The notes below the pieces were generated by a model, which did not search any database, was not told the DNA's origin, and saw nothing but the letters and a program-made list of their open reading frames with translations. This document shows, one piece after another, positions 1 to 9,316 of a DNA stretch of 64,000 nt. The stretch's first letter is position 1. Every line of letters begins with the position of its first letter. A program made the position numbers and the translations under genes. The stretch spans positions 806,001 to 870,000 of the forward strand of contig NZ_CP048602.1 of assembly GCF_012427705.1 (NCBI RefSeq). The letters run 5' to 3'. Source of the stretch: Vreelandella piezotolerans. Lineage in GTDB: Bacteria > Pseudomonadota > Gammaproteobacteria > Pseudomonadales > Halomonadaceae.

Positions 1-2
1 CG

Positions 3-683
3 ACGTCGATCTACGTCTCCAGCGTGCTGGCACCTGAGTTACTAGGGGCGATTGCCGTCGCGGCGTATGCTTACATGGCCCTGGTGCCATTGATCCAACC
101 GCCGATCATGCGCCTTCTGACCACTGAAAAAGAGCGCAAGATCACCATGACGCAGCTGCGTCCGGTCTCCAAGCTCGAAAAAGTGGTTTTCCCGCTGATG
201 CTATTGATCGCCGTGGCGCTGTTTCTACCGGACGCGGCACCTCTGCTAGGCATGTTCTGCTTTGGTAACCTGATGCGCGAGTGTGGTGTGGTCGAGCGCC
301 TTTCCGATACCGCGCAAAACGCGCTGATCAATATCGTGACGATCATCCTCGGGCTCTCTGTGGGCTCGAAACTGATGGCCGATAGCTTCCTGGCGTTTGA
401 AACCCTGGGTATTCTGGGACTGGGGATCGTAGCCTTCGGCATTGGGACTGCTGCCGGGGTGTTGATGGCCAAGCTAATGAACGTGGTTAGCAAAATGCCC
501 ATCAACCCGTTGATTGGGGCGGCAGGGGTGTCGGCCGTGCCGATGGCCGCGCGCGTGGCGAATAAAGTCGGACTGGAAGCGAACCCGCACAACTTCCTGC
601 TGATGCACGCCATGGGGCCCAACGTGGCCGGGGTGATCGGCTCGGCGGTCGCCGCTGGTGTGATGATCAAGTACCTAGGCTAA
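3..683 (+). CDS. oadB: Oxaloacetate decarboxylase-type sodium pump, beta subunit (3' part)
   Basis: C-terminal 226 residues of the membrane beta subunit of a sodium-translocating decarboxylase; the reading frame is open to the left edge, so the start lies outside. The beta subunit releases CO2 from carboxybiotin and couples this to Na+ export across the inner membrane. The segment [20 protein letters not shown], several hydrophobic helices, and the glycine-rich stretch [19 protein letters not shown] are typical of this family. The C-terminal run [19 protein letters not shown] is also characteristic. A strong hairpin terminator follows directly, so this is probably the last gene of an oadGAB-like operon. 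Alternative partner proteins (methylmalonyl- or glutaconyl-CoA decarboxylase) cannot be excluded without the alpha subunit. Confidence 0.9.
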   Translation, partial: TSIYVSSVLAPELLGAIAVAAYAYMALVPLIQPPIMRLLTTEKERKITMTQLRPVSKLEKVVFPLMLLIAVALFLPDAAPLLGMFCFGNLMRECGVVERLSDTAQNALINIVTIILGLSVGSKLMADSFLAFETLGILGLGIVAFGIGTAAGVLMAKLMNVVSKMPINPLIGAAGVSAVPMAARVANKVGLEANPHNFLLMHAMGPNVAGVIGSAVAAGVMIKYLG

Positions 684-710
684 GCGGCCGTTAGAGCGCT
701 GCCCATCTGA

Positions 711-752
711 AACGTGGCTTATCGAGCAGGGCTCGTGTAAGCCGCGTTTTTT
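711..752 (+). terminator. Intrinsic terminator after oadB
   Basis: Stem arms at 712-721 and 738-747 (one G-T wobble), with a second inner stem 723-727/731-735, followed by a T-run ending at 752. The T-run abuts the stop codon of the convergent YigZ-family gene, so the element may serve both strands. Confidence 0.8.
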
Positions 753-1369
753 CATGCCCGCCGCGGTTCGACGGCGGTTTTGAGGCGGTTTTCTAGGCCG
801 CTGATATCCAACTCGACATCCCGCGGCCAGCCGATGGTCAGGCGCACGCCGTCGCCATCGTAGTCTGCCTGCTGCACGGGCAGCGCCTGCTCGTCGCACC
901 ATGCGCGCGCTTGCGCTTCGTGGGCGAAGCTGACCTTCAACCGATAGCTGTCCCGCTCGATGACTTCCCGGGTGGGCAGCGTTTCCAAGCCGGCTTTGAC
1001 GGCCTGAGCATAGGCGCGGGCCAGCCCGCCAGTGCCTAACTTGGTGCCGCCAAAGTAGCGAATCACCACGCAGCCGATTTCGCCGATCTGGCTGCCCTGA
1101 AGTGCCTGGAACATGGGGCGTCCGGCGGTGCCGCCCGGTTCGCCATCATCAGAAAAGCCAATATGGGTTTGCTCGCCAGGAGGGCCAGCAATGAAGGCCG
1201 TACAGTGATGGCTAGCGTTTGGGTGAGCAGCTTTGGCCGCTTGAAGCAGCGTGTCGAAAGCGTCAGGGGTGGGGGCATGGCACAGCCAAGCCAAAAATTG
1301 GCTTTTCTCGACGTCGATGTCGGCGGTGTGCCATATACCAAGGGCTAAATCAGGGACTCGAAAACGCAA
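752..1369 (-). CDS. yigZ: YigZ/IMPACT family protein
   Basis: 205-residue protein of the YigZ (IMPACT, UPF0029) family, cytosolic, of uncertain biochemical role. The family is linked to translation control and proline-peptide metabolism. The N-terminal domain carries the signature GFSDDGEPGGTAGRPMFQAL (about residues 71-90) and VVIRYFGGTKLGTGGLARAY. The C-terminal ferredoxin-like DUF1949-type domain follows. The proposed start is a TTG with GGGAG six bases upstream. The gene sits downstream of the UmuD-like gene on the same strand, but the 29-base gap and separate control make an operon uncertain. Confidence 0.88.
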   Translation of the reverse strand: MRFRVPDLALGIWHTADIDVEKSQFLAWLCHAPTPDAFDTLLQAAKAAHPNASHHCTAFIAGPPGEQTHIGFSDDGEPGGTAGRPMFQALQGSQIGEIGCVVIRYFGGTKLGTGGLARAYAQAVKAGLETLPTREVIERDSYRLKVSFAHEAQARAWCDEQALPVQQADYDGDGVRLTIGWPRDVELDISGLENRLKTAVEPRRA

Positions 1370-1398
1370 CGAGGGCTCCCGGCAGGGTGGGTGACCAA

Positions 1399-1854
1399 TT
1401 AGTGATGCTGGGTTTCCGTGGTGTGTTGGGCCACGCCCATTACCATGCCCAGCACCTGAATGTCACAATTATGCAGGAATAGGTCCGGTATGGCTGCATC
1501 TTCCGGCCATAAATGGATGCCCAAGCGGCTAATGGAGAGCTGCTTAAGCGTCACTTCGCGCTGGTTGATCGTCGCAACGGCGGTCTCTTGATGGGCGTCG
1601 TGCTGGTGACGGTGAATGATGATGACATCGCCGTCGAAGAGATTGCAGTCGCGCATGCGGTCGCCGCGAATACGCAGGGCGTAGGTGTTGCGACGTGTGA
1701 CGCGAGGGGATGTGCACGCTTGGCGCGCATGTGATGAGGCGCTGCGAGACGCTAGTGGGGTAGGCGTCGATGGCGCTACCGGTTGAGACAGCGTCTGAGA
1801 GGGTACGTAAGAAGGAACCTGAGACGTTACCCTAGAGGGTAGGCAGATCGTCAT
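1399..1854 (-). CDS. UmuD/LexA-like S24 protein lacking the catalytic serine
   Basis: 151-residue protein with an S24 (UmuD/LexA) C-terminal domain and no visible DNA-binding domain. The usual G-D-S-M motif reads GDRM: Arg66 (codon 1657-1659) occupies the nucleophile position. The general-base lysine is kept (Lys104 in EVTLKQL), 38 residues downstream, close to the 37 in LexA and UmuD. The following LFDGDVIII strand and terminal LGMVMGVA also match UmuD. No Ala-Gly or Cys-Gly cleavage site is obvious in the Ser/Pro-rich N-terminus. The start at 1854 is preferred because GGGAG lies 8 bases upstream of it; an upstream ATG at 1869 lacks this. A LexA box lies upstream and no umuC follows, so it is an orphan. 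It may act as a non-cleavable UmuD-type partner or be a decaying gene. Confidence 0.75.
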   Translation of the reverse strand: MTICLPSRVTSQVPSYVPSQTLSQPVAPSTPTPLASRSASSHARQACTSPRVTRRNTYALRIRGDRMRDCNLFDGDVIIIHRHQHDAHQETAVATINQREVTLKQLSISRLGIHLWPEDAAIPDLFLHNCDIQVLGMVMGVAQHTTETQHH

Positions 1855-1957
1855 AGTGTGTTCTCCCATGCAGCGCCCGTTGTCGAGGCGTTTGATTGAG
1901 GCGATACCTGTTGTTTTATTCTGTGGTGTCTATTCATACAGTGTTTACAGTATAAGC

Positions 1958-1973
1958 CTGTTTTTGCATACAG
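1958..1973 (-). promoter_or_regulatory. LexA (SOS) box
   Basis: CTGT-N8-ACAG matches the gammaproteobacterial LexA consensus perfectly. It lies about 104 bases upstream of the UmuD-like start. A TATACT -10-like hexamer for the minus strand follows at 1948-1953. Two further CTGT half-sites lie nearby (1935-1952) but do not form a second correctly spaced box. The ccmA start is 136 bases away on the other side. Confidence 0.75.
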
Positions 1974-2108
1974 TGCTAGTCCTGTCTTTTGCAGGACGCC
2001 TCCATGAGGTGCTTAAGCAAGCATTGGTTTGGGGCACGCTGCGACCCAAGACCGCAGAGCCCGACTGGCGGGGAAGGGCCTTTCCGTGTAGAGTTCGACC
2101 CAAAATCA

Positions 2109-2747
2109 ATGCGCCTGGAGTGTCTTTTGAGCCTGTGCCTGCAAGCCCGACAATTGGCCTGTGAACGCGACGACCGTTGGCTGTTTGAAGGGCTCGATCT
2201 CGATATCCAATCGGGTGAGATCGTGCGCATCGAGGGCCCAAACGGCAGCGGCAAAACGACGCTGCTAAAAATACTCTCAGGGCAATTAACCGATTACCGT
2301 GGCGAGCTTTTCTGGAATGGCGCGCCCATGCGCCAAGCCCGTGAACATTTTCTCGCCAATTTGCTCTATTTAGGTCATGCCCCCGGTGTGAAGGCGGGTC
2401 TCTCGCCGCTGGAGAATTTAGCTTGGTATCAAGCGCTTAGCGGAGTGGTGGGCAGCGAGCCTGCACGGGAGGCAGCGCTGGCAGCCGTTGGACTTACCGG
2501 TTTCGAGGACGTGCCTGCCGGTCAGCTGTCTGCCGGGCAACAGCGGCGTGTGGCGCTGGCGCGTTTGACCCTCACTCAGCGTGCGCTGTGGGTGCTAGAC
2601 GAGCCTTTCACTGCCATCGATCGTCAAGGGGTGGCGGCGCTGGAGGCGCAGTTGGTGGCCCATGCGCAGTCTGGCGGCTGTGTGTTGGTGACCACGCACC
2701 ATGCGCTGGCCGAGTCACCCGTGCTCAGGCGTATTCAGCTGGGGTAA
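2109..2747 (+). CDS. ccmA: Haem exporter ATP-binding protein CcmA
   Basis: 212-residue ABC ATPase of cytochrome c maturation System I. With CcmB it powers release of haem-loaded CcmE from the CcmCD complex. Walker A GPNGSGKT is at residues 43-50, the signature LSAGQ at 140-144 and Walker B WVLDEP at 161-166. The ATG at 2109 gives the family's normal length; longer upstream readings add unrelated residues. It is the first gene of a nine-gene ccm operon reading to 9283 with almost no gaps. Confidence 0.93.
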   Translation: MRLECLLSLCLQARQLACERDDRWLFEGLDLDIQSGEIVRIEGPNGSGKTTLLKILSGQLTDYRGELFWNGAPMRQAREHFLANLLYLGHAPGVKAGLSPLENLAWYQALSGVVGSEPAREAALAAVGLTGFEDVPAGQLSAGQQRRVALARLTLTQRALWVLDEPFTAIDRQGVAALEAQLVAHAQSGGCVLVTTHHALAESPVLRRIQLG

Positions 2748-2802
2748 GAAGGAGACAGCGTTGCAACGTTCACACGCTCCATTAAGCCCCCCCGAGGTGG
2801 CC

Positions 2803-3495
2803 ATGCATGCCCCCCAGGGCGGTCTGCTGGTGGCCATCAAGGCCACGCTCAAGCGCGACCTCACCCTGATGCTGCGCCGTCGTGGCGAGGTGCTCAATCC
2901 GCTGGTGTTCTTTGCACTGGTGATTACCCTATTCCCCATTGGGATTTCACCGGATCCAGCGCTGCTGGCAAGCATTGCGCCGGGGCTGTTATGGGTAGCT
3001 GCGCTGCTAGCCGCACTGCTCTCGCTGGATAGCCTGTTTCGCAGTGACTATGACGATGGCAGCCTTGAGCAATTACTACTGGCTCCCCAGCCGCTGGCGG
3101 CGCTGGGGTTGGCAAAAGTGGCGGTGCATTGGCTGCTGACCGGGCTGCCACTGGCGCTCATGGCGCCACTCTTGGGCATCATGCTGTCGCTTCCCGCAGG
3201 AAGCTACGCCGTGCTGTCGCTGTCGTTGGCGCTCGGTACGGCCAGCTTGAGTCTGATTGGCGCCATCGGGGCGGCATTGACGGTGGGGCTGGCGCGGGGC
3301 GGTGTGCTGCTCTCGCTGCTGGTGCTGCCGCTCTATATTCCAGTACTGATTTTCGGCGCAGGTGCCGTACAAGCCGCTATTTTTGGCGATGGAATGGCCG
3401 CTCATCTGGCGATTCTAGGGGCACTGCTGGCGCTAGCACTGATGCTGGCACCCTGGGCCATTGCGGCATCGCTGCGCATCAGCATCAACGGTTAG
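2803..3495 (+). CDS. ccmB: Haem exporter permease CcmB
   Basis: 230-residue inner-membrane protein with about six hydrophobic helices, partner of CcmA. The opening [20 protein letters not shown] and the motif [20 protein letters not shown] are typical of CcmB. ATG 2803 has GAGG five bases upstream. An in-frame TTG at 2761 with AAGGAG before it is a real alternative and would add 14 residues. The gene lies 55 bases after ccmA and 14 bases before ccmC. Confidence 0.92.
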   Translation: MHAPQGGLLVAIKATLKRDLTLMLRRRGEVLNPLVFFALVITLFPIGISPDPALLASIAPGLLWVAALLAALLSLDSLFRSDYDDGSLEQLLLAPQPLAALGLAKVAVHWLLTGLPLALMAPLLGIMLSLPAGSYAVLSLSLALGTASLSLIGAIGAALTVGLARGGVLLSLLVLPLYIPVLIFGAGAVQAAIFGDGMAAHLAILGALLALALMLAPWAIAASLRISING

Positions 3496-3509
3496 AGGAC
3501 GGGAACACC

Positions 3510-4250
3510 ATGTGGGCCTTTATCAACAAACTAAGATCACCCAAATGGTTCTATGCCATTAGCGCCAAACTGCAACCGCTTTTTTGGGTAGCGGCAACGC
3601 TGTTGCTGCTGGTCGGCACCGTTTGGGGGCTCGTCTTTGCGCCTGCGGATTATCAGCAGGGCAATAGCTTTCGCATCATTTATGTCCACGTACCCGCTGC
3701 GTTCCTAGCCCAATCCATCTTTGTCTCCATGGCGGTCTCCGGGCTGGTATTCATGGTCTGGAAGATCAAAGTGGCGGATATGGTCGCCACCGTGATGGCC
3801 CCGCTGGGTGCCGCGATGACCTTCGTAGCGCTTTTTTCGGGCGCAGTATGGGGCGTGCCCACCTGGGGAACCTGGTGGATGTGGGATGCACGGCTTACCT
3901 CCATGCTGATTCTGCTGTTTCTCTACCTGGGCGTAATTGCCTTGCGCGGTGCGTTTAGCAGCCGCGATAGCGGCTCCCGTGCCGCGTCTGTGCTAGCGAT
4001 GGTTGGCGTGATCAATATTCCGATTATTAAGTACTCAGTGGATTGGTGGTACACCCTTCACCAGCCCGCCACTTTCACGATTACAGGGCGCTCTGCCATG
4101 ACCATGGACATGTGGGCACCGCTGCTGATCATGGTATTGGGCTTTTACAGCTTTTTTATTGCCCTCACGCTGATGCGCACGCGTAGCGAAATTCTGCGTC
4201 GTGAAGCCAATAAGCGCTGGGTGCGCGAGCTTGCCGAGGAGACGAACTAA
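3510..4250 (+). CDS. ccmC: Haem lyase/handling protein CcmC
   Basis: 246-residue integral membrane protein that presents haem to CcmE. The tryptophan-rich periplasmic motif [17 protein letters not shown] is intact, flanked by the conserved histidines in YVHVPAAF and TLHQPA. Six membrane segments are evident. ATG 3510 gives the family length. Its TAA overlaps the ATG of ccmD by one base, suggesting translational coupling. Confidence 0.94.
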   Translation: MWAFINKLRSPKWFYAISAKLQPLFWVAATLLLLVGTVWGLVFAPADYQQGNSFRIIYVHVPAAFLAQSIFVSMAVSGLVFMVWKIKVADMVATVMAPLGAAMTFVALFSGAVWGVPTWGTWWMWDARLTSMLILLFLYLGVIALRGAFSSRDSGSRAASVLAMVGVINIPIIKYSVDWWYTLHQPATFTITGRSAMTMDMWAPLLIMVLGFYSFFIALTLMRTRSEILRREANKRWVRELAEETN

Positions 4251-4504
4251 TGGCCTTTTCCTCGCTAAACGAATTTTTTGCCATGGGCGGTCACGCGGTC
4301 TACGTGTGGGCTGCCTGGGGAGTTACTGCGCTGTTGATGCTAATGATCGTGTGGCACGCACGTCAGGAGCGCCGCCAGCTACTCAACGTGGTAAAGCGCC
4401 GGGCGCGTCGTGAAAATGCCCAGCGCAACGCTCAGCCATCGCACGCGCAGCCCCTGCAAGAGCCAGTTAACTCTGCTCAGAAGGACGTTCACTATGACGC
4501 CTAA
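4250..4504 (+). CDS. ccmD: Haem exporter accessory protein CcmD
   Basis: 84-residue small membrane protein that stabilises the CcmC-CcmE complex. One helix (about residues 16-34) follows the conserved [16 protein letters not shown] opening, then comes a basic cytoplasmic tail. Its start overlaps the ccmC stop and its end overlaps the ccmE start by 11 bases, as expected for this operon. The tail is slightly longer than in many CcmD proteins. Confidence 0.88.
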   Translation: MAFSSLNEFFAMGGHAVYVWAAWGVTALLMLMIVWHARQERRQLLNVVKRRARRENAQRNAQPSHAQPLQEPVNSAQKDVHYDA

Positions 4505-5003
4505 ACGTAAACAGAAGCTGTTTGTTATCTTAGGGCTATTGTCGCTCACCGCCATTGCGGTGGGGCTCACCCTGTATGCGCTGCGCGCCAACATCAATCT
4601 GTTTTTCAGCCCGGTACAAATTGCCCAAGGCGATGCCCCCATGGAGCGCCAAATTCGCGCGGGGGGCATGGTCAAAGAGGGCTCTGTGTCCCGCGACCCG
4701 GAAAGCCTCGATGTTGAGTTCGTGGTGACTGACTACGTGGATGATCTAGAGGTCTACTACAGCGGTATTCTGCCGGACCTATTCCGTGAAGGGCAGGGCG
4801 TGGTGGTGGTCGGCGAACTGCAGGCCGATGGCCGACTCTACGCCGATAAGGTGTTGGCACGCCACGATGAAAACTACATGCCGCCCGAAGTGGCGCAGGC
4901 ATTGGAAGAAGCAGGCTACTCCCCGGCAGACTTTCAAGCGAAAGCTGCCGAAGTGGGCAAGCGCCTAGAGCAGGAAGGCTCCCCAGAAGGAAGCGACTAT
5001 TAA
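4494..5003 (+). CDS. ccmE: Periplasmic haem chaperone CcmE
   Basis: 169-residue membrane-anchored chaperone that binds haem covalently through a histidine. An N-terminal helix (about 10-30) anchors the protein. The OB-fold carries [14 protein letters not shown], and the haem-binding site [13 protein letters not shown] places the histidine at residue 124. ATG 4494 overlaps the ccmD end and fits the family start MTPKRKQKL. Confidence 0.94.
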   Translation: MTPKRKQKLFVILGLLSLTAIAVGLTLYALRANINLFFSPVQIAQGDAPMERQIRAGGMVKEGSVSRDPESLDVEFVVTDYVDDLEVYYSGILPDLFREGQGVVVVGELQADGRLYADKVLARHDENYMPPEVAQALEEAGYSPADFQAKAAEVGKRLEQEGSPEGSDY

Positions 5004-5053
5004 CGACTGCACGCACGCTGTGCGATAAAGCCTGATGCTAATTCGGAGCACCC

Positions 5054-7060
5054 ATGTTGATTAAGATCATTCCTGAAATCGGCCACTTTGCCCTGGTCAT
5101 CGCGCTACTCATGGCGGTGGTTCAGGCGGTGATGCCGCTTGCCGGGGCTGCCACGCGTCGCCCGCTGTGGATGGCCTATGGTCGTCCCATGGCCATCGGC
5201 CAATTCCTGTTTGTGACCATTGCCTACCTCTGCTTGACCGCCAGCTACATGCTGGACGATTTCAGCGTGGCTAATGTCGCTAACAACTCCAACTCTCTGC
5301 TGCCCTGGTACTACAAATTCAGCGCCGTGTGGGGTAACCATGAAGGCTCGGTGCTGCTATGGAGCTTGATGCTGGCGGGTTGGGGATTCGCGGCATCGGT
5401 CTTCTCGGGCGACTTGCCCCGCGACATGGTGGCCAGAGTGCAGGGCATCATGGGCATGGTGTGTGTGGGCTTCTTGCTCTTCATTTTGATGACCTCCAAC
5501 CCCTTCGAGCGCTTGCTGCCGAACATGCCGCAAGATGGCGCCGACTTGAATCCGCTGTTGCAGGATTTTGGCCTAGTGGTTCACCCGCCGATGCTCTACA
5601 TGGGTTATGTGGGCTTTTCGGTGGTGTTTGCTTTCGCGATTGCCGCCCTGCTGGGCGGGCGCTTAGACGCCGCTTGGACCCGCTGGGCGCGCCCCTGGAC
5701 CAACGTGGCCTGGGCGTTTCTCACCGTCGGGATCGCACTCGGCAGCTGGTGGGCCTACTACGAGCTTGGCTGGGGCGGCTGGTGGTTCTGGGACCCGGTG
5801 GAGAACGCTTCGCTATTGCCCTGGCTAACGGGCACGGCACTGGTTCACTCGCTGGCGGTGACCGAAAAACGTGGCTCGTTCAAGAGCTGGACGGTGTTGC
5901 TGGCGATCTCGACGTTCTCGCTGTCGCTGATGGGCACCTTCTTGGTGCGCTCGGGCGTACTGACCTCGGTCCATGCCTTTGCCAATGACCCCTCGCGTGG
6001 CTTCTTCATCCTGATGCTGCTGGCAATCACCGTCACGCTATCGCTGCTGGTGTTTGCACTGCGTGCACCGCGCGTCAGCCATAAAGTGGGGTTCAACTGG
6101 CTTTCGCGGGACTCCCTGCTGCTGATCAACAACATCCTGCTGGTCATCATGACCGTCACGGTGCTGCTGGGCACCGTATACCCGCTGATTCTGGACTCTT
6201 TGGGGCTGGGTAAAATCAGCGTAGGCCCGCCTTACTTCAATGCGCTGTTCGTACCGCTCACCGTGGTGATGTGTGTCTTCATGGGCTTGGGGCCGGTGGC
6301 GCGTTGGAAAAGCATGAGCGGTCGTGAGCTGTGGCGGAAGCTAGGTCTCGCAGCAGCAGCTGCCATCGTGCTGGGTGTAGCCATGCCGTTGGTCTACGGC
6401 GGCGAATGGAATTTGTGGGTGTCATTGGGAATCGTGTCGGCGCTATGGATCGTGCTGCCCATGGTGCGCGACCTGTTCGACAAGACCCGTCACGCCAGCT
6501 CGTTTGTCGCCGGGCTGCGCAAGCTCTCGCTCTCTTATTGGGGAATGGTGCTGGGCCACGTGGGCATTGCGGTGACCATCGTGGGCGTTGCCGTCGTTTC
6601 GAATTACAACATCGAACGCAACGTGCGCATGTCGCCGGGCACCACCGTGGAAGTGGCGGGCTATCAGTTCACCATGACGGAACTCACCAACCGACGTGGC
6701 CCCAACTTCCTGGCCGATACTTCGATCATTCAGGTACAGCGCGGGGACGAGGGACGCAGCTTCGTGATGCGCCCCGAGAAGCGCCTTTACCTCGCCACCG
6801 GCATGCCCATGACCCAAGTTGCGCTGCGCCCTGGTTTGTTCCGCGACCTCTATGTGGCCATGGGTGAAGACCTGGGCGACGGCAGCTATGCCATGCGCGT
6901 CCAGTACAAGCCGTTTGTGCGCTGGCTGTGGTTAGGCGGCCTGCTCATGGCCTTCGGCGGCGTTCTAGCCGTTGTGGATAAACGCTATCGTCGTGTCGCG
7001 AGTCGCCAGACAGCTCCCGCTCGGACGGATCGTTCGTCGTCTCAGGAGGCTATGGTATGA
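5054..7060 (+). CDS. ccmF: Cytochrome c haem lyase subunit CcmF
   Basis: 668-residue polytopic protein that, with CcmH/CcmI, attaches haem from CcmE to apocytochrome c. The WWD motif GGWWFWDPVENASLLPWL is intact, as are the conserved segments VWGNHEGSVLLW and LLQDFGLVVHPPMLYMGYVG. Around 14 hydrophobic segments are present. Length is normal for the family. The stop overlaps the ccmG start (ATGA). Confidence 0.95.
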   Translation: MLIKIIPEIGHFALVIALLMAVVQAVMPLAGAATRRPLWMAYGRPMAIGQFLFVTIAYLCLTASYMLDDFSVANVANNSNSLLPWYYKFSAVWGNHEGSVLLWSLMLAGWGFAASVFSGDLPRDMVARVQGIMGMVCVGFLLFILMTSNPFERLLPNMPQDGADLNPLLQDFGLVVHPPMLYMGYVGFSVVFAFAIAALLGGRLDAAWTRWARPWTNVAWAFLTVGIALGSWWAYYELGWGGWWFWDPVENASLLPWLTGTALVHSLAVTEKRGSFKSWTVLLAISTFSLSLMGTFLVRSGVLTSVHAFANDPSRGFFILMLLAITVTLSLLVFALRAPRVSHKVGFNWLSRDSLLLINNILLVIMTVTVLLGTVYPLILDSLGLGKISVGPPYFNALFVPLTVVMCVFMGLGPVARWKSMSGRELWRKLGLAAAAAIVLGVAMPLVYGGEWNLWVSLGIVSALWIVLPMVRDLFDKTRHASSFVAGLRKLSLSYWGMVLGHVGIAVTIVGVAVVSNYNIERNVRMSPGTTVEVAGYQFTMTELTNRRGPNFLADTSIIQVQRGDEGRSFVMRPEKRLYLATGMPMTQVALRPGLFRDLYVAMGEDLGDGSYAMRVQYKPFVRWLWLGGLLMAFGGVLAVVDKRYRRVASRQTAPARTDRSSSQEAMV

Positions 7061-7584
7061 CACGACGCCTGCTGCTTTTACTCCTGCCGATTGGCTTTCT
7101 CGGTATCGCGCTGTTTCTGTACCAAGGGTTGGGGCGCGATCCGTCGCAGCGTGACTCTGCGCTGATGGCACGTGAGTTTCCCGTATTCGAAGCCACCACG
7201 CTACGCGATGCTGATCGCCAAGTGGATCAAACGCTGATGATGGGGGAGGTCACGCTGGTCAATGTCTGGGGTGAGTGGTGCCCTGCATGTAAGCAGGAGA
7301 TGCCCCAGCTTTTAGAGCTCGCCGATCACGGCATTCGTATGGTCGGCATCAACTACCGGGACACCCGTGAAAAGGGGCTAGAGTTTTTGAGCGAGTTCGG
7401 TGACCCGTTCGAGGTCAACGTGTTCGACCCCGAGGGCAGCCTGGGTTTCGACCTCGGTGTTTATGGTGCGCCTGAGACGTTTTTGGTGGATGCCGCAGGC
7501 GTGATCCGATACCACCATAAAGGATACGTGTCACCTGAAGACGTTCGTGAGCGCATCCTGCCGGAGGTAGAAAAATGGCGTTAA
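7057..7584 (+). CDS. ccmG: Thiol:disulfide interchange protein CcmG/DsbE
   Basis: 175-residue membrane-anchored thioredoxin-like protein that reduces disulfides in apocytochrome c or CcmH. The signal anchor spans residues 4-23. The active site GEWCPACKQEMP has Cys75 and Cys78, and the cis-proline segment VYGAPETFLVD is present. The start overlaps the ccmF stop by four bases and the end overlaps the ccmH start. Confidence 0.94.
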   Translation: MTRRLLLLLLPIGFLGIALFLYQGLGRDPSQRDSALMAREFPVFEATTLRDADRQVDQTLMMGEVTLVNVWGEWCPACKQEMPQLLELADHGIRMVGINYRDTREKGLEFLSEFGDPFEVNVFDPEGSLGFDLGVYGAPETFLVDAAGVIRYHHKGYVSPEDVRERILPEVEKWR

Positions 7585-8045
7585 TGCGTGGGATCTTCGC
7601 CGTGATGCTGCTGGCACTGGCGGGCAGTGTCGTGGCGGCAGGCATTGAAGTTCGCGAGTTCGACGACCCGGTGATGGAGCAGCGCTACCGTGACCTCACG
7701 GCCTCCATGCGCTGCCCGTTATGCGAAAACCAGGCTATCGATGACTCTGATGCGCCGATCTCTGGTGATATGCGCGAGCGGGTCTATCAGCTGCTTCAAG
7801 ATGGTCAGTCGGATATCGAAATCATCAATCACATGGTGCAGCGTTTTGGGGAGTACATCCTCTACAACCCGCGCCTGGAAAACCGCACCTACCTGCTGTG
7901 GGGGCTGCCCATCGGTCTGTTCGTCCTCGGCACGCTCGTGGTCGTACTGATGGTGCGTGCTCGACGGAATGCGTCTGCGAAAGCGTTGAGCGCCGAAGAG
8001 CGCGCCCGCTTGGATGCTCTGATCAACCGCGAGAGGTCTTCATGA
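7575..8045 (+). CDS. ccmH: Cytochrome c maturation thiol protein CcmH (CycL)
   Basis: 156-residue periplasmic membrane-anchored protein of the haem ligation complex. A signal peptide (about 1-22) is followed by MRCPLCENQ, with redox cysteines 47 and 50. The conserved FGEYILYNP block and one C-terminal helix (about 112-130) follow. This is the short CcmH form; the TPR part is encoded separately by the next gene, whose ATG overlaps this stop. Confidence 0.93.
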   Translation: MALMRGIFAVMLLALAGSVVAAGIEVREFDDPVMEQRYRDLTASMRCPLCENQAIDDSDAPISGDMRERVYQLLQDGQSDIEIINHMVQRFGEYILYNPRLENRTYLLWGLPIGLFVLGTLVVVLMVRARRNASAKALSAEERARLDALINRERSS

Positions 8046-9283
8046 CACCGCTCTGGATAGCGATTGCACTACTGTTATTACCTGCTCTATGGCTGCTGAT
8101 TGCCCCCATGCGCGGTGCCCGCGTTCTGCGCGACCAGCTAGATCACTTTGAAGCCAACGATACGTCTGCCGAGCAGAACGTGGCGATTTTCCAGCGGCGC
8201 ATGGCGTCCCTGGAAGCGGCACGCGAGCGTGGCGACATCGACGACGCTCGTTTTAATGAAGATCGCCTAGAGCTAGAGCGCAGCCTGCTGGAAGACACCG
8301 CCACTCAGGCCAAGCGGCCGCTGAAAGCTGCGAGCGCTGGACGGCTGGTGGTGCCGCTGGTCATGGTAGCGGTGGTGGGTGCCAGTACGTTTTGGTATCA
8401 GCAAAACGGTGCCGAAGGAGACCTGACGCTCTACGCGATTCAAGAAGAGATCAGAAACGACCCGGAAGGCTCGTTGATGATGTTCCTGGAGCGCATGGAA
8501 GCCGAAGCCGAGCGCCAGCCTAACAACCCCAACGTGTGGAGCTCGCTGTTTCCACTCTACCGGGATACCGGTCAGCCTGACAAAGCGGTCGATGCGCTGG
8601 AGCGCTTGATCGCCATCGAAGGGCGCATTCCGCCGCTGCTCGCTCAGTTGGCGCAGCTCCGCTTCTTCATGGCCGAGCGGGAGTTAACGCCCGAGGTACA
8701 GGCGCTGGTCGATGAAACGCTTGAGCTAGACCCCCGTCAGCCCACCGTGTTGGGGCTTCTGGGCATTCACGCCTTCGATAACGGTGATTATGAAACGGCC
8801 GTCGACCGTTGGCGCCGTGCCGTTGCCAATATTTCAGACCCAGAGACGGCTGCTTCCCTGCGTGAGGGTATCCGGGTGGCCCAAGAGCGCATGGGCGTCG
8901 CACCGGAGCCATCTGCCGCCGCTCAGGGCCAAGGCGTGCGGGTGAGCGTCTCGTTGGATGAGGCGCTGGCAGACCGTGTCAGCGACGATGCGACGGTGTT
9001 CATTACCGCACGGGACATCGATGGCGAGCTGCCGCCGCTGGCGGTGACCCGCGCTCGGGTCTCTGAGCTGCCGATGACCGTGGTGCTGGACGACGCCGCT
9101 GCCATGTCGCCGCAAGCGCAAATCTCTCAGGTGCGTGAAGCGCGCCTGGTGGTGCGTGTCTCGGAATCTGGGCAGGCCACGCCGCAGCCTGGGGATCTGT
9201 TTGGCGATTTGGAGAGCGTTAGCGTCGGCCCCATTCGCGAAGACGCTACCGCCAATGTCGTTATCAACCGTGTTTTTGAATAA
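8042..9283 (+). CDS. ccmI: Cytochrome c maturation TPR protein CcmI (CycH)
   Basis: 413-residue protein that recruits apocytochrome c to the haem lyase. Two membrane helices (about 3-22 and 98-116) flank a cytoplasmic loop rich in charged residues. A periplasmic TPR region follows (about 140-290, including ALERLIAIEGRIPPLLAQLA and GDYETAVDRWRRAV). The C-terminal beta-rich domain carries VSVSLDEALADRV. The ATG at 8042 shares bases with the ccmH stop. It is the last ccm gene; smc begins 33 bases on. Confidence 0.9.
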   Translation: MTPLWIAIALLLLPALWLLIAPMRGARVLRDQLDHFEANDTSAEQNVAIFQRRMASLEAARERGDIDDARFNEDRLELERSLLEDTATQAKRPLKAASAGRLVVPLVMVAVVGASTFWYQQNGAEGDLTLYAIQEEIRNDPEGSLMMFLERMEAEAERQPNNPNVWSSLFPLYRDTGQPDKAVDALERLIAIEGRIPPLLAQLAQLRFFMAERELTPEVQALVDETLELDPRQPTVLGLLGIHAFDNGDYETAVDRWRRAVANISDPETAASLREGIRVAQERMGVAPEPSAAAQGQGVRVSVSLDEALADRVSDDATVFITARDIDGELPPLAVTRARVSELPMTVVLDDAAAMSPQAQISQVREARLVVRVSESGQATPQPGDLFGDLESVSVGPIREDATANVVINRVFE

Positions 9284-9316
9284 CCACCACGTAAGCTACC
9301 GCTGCTAAGGGTCGCA

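Noticed and set aside
1921..1941. Second LexA box upstream of the UmuD-like gene
   Set aside because: CTGT and ACAG are 13 bases apart, not the required 8.
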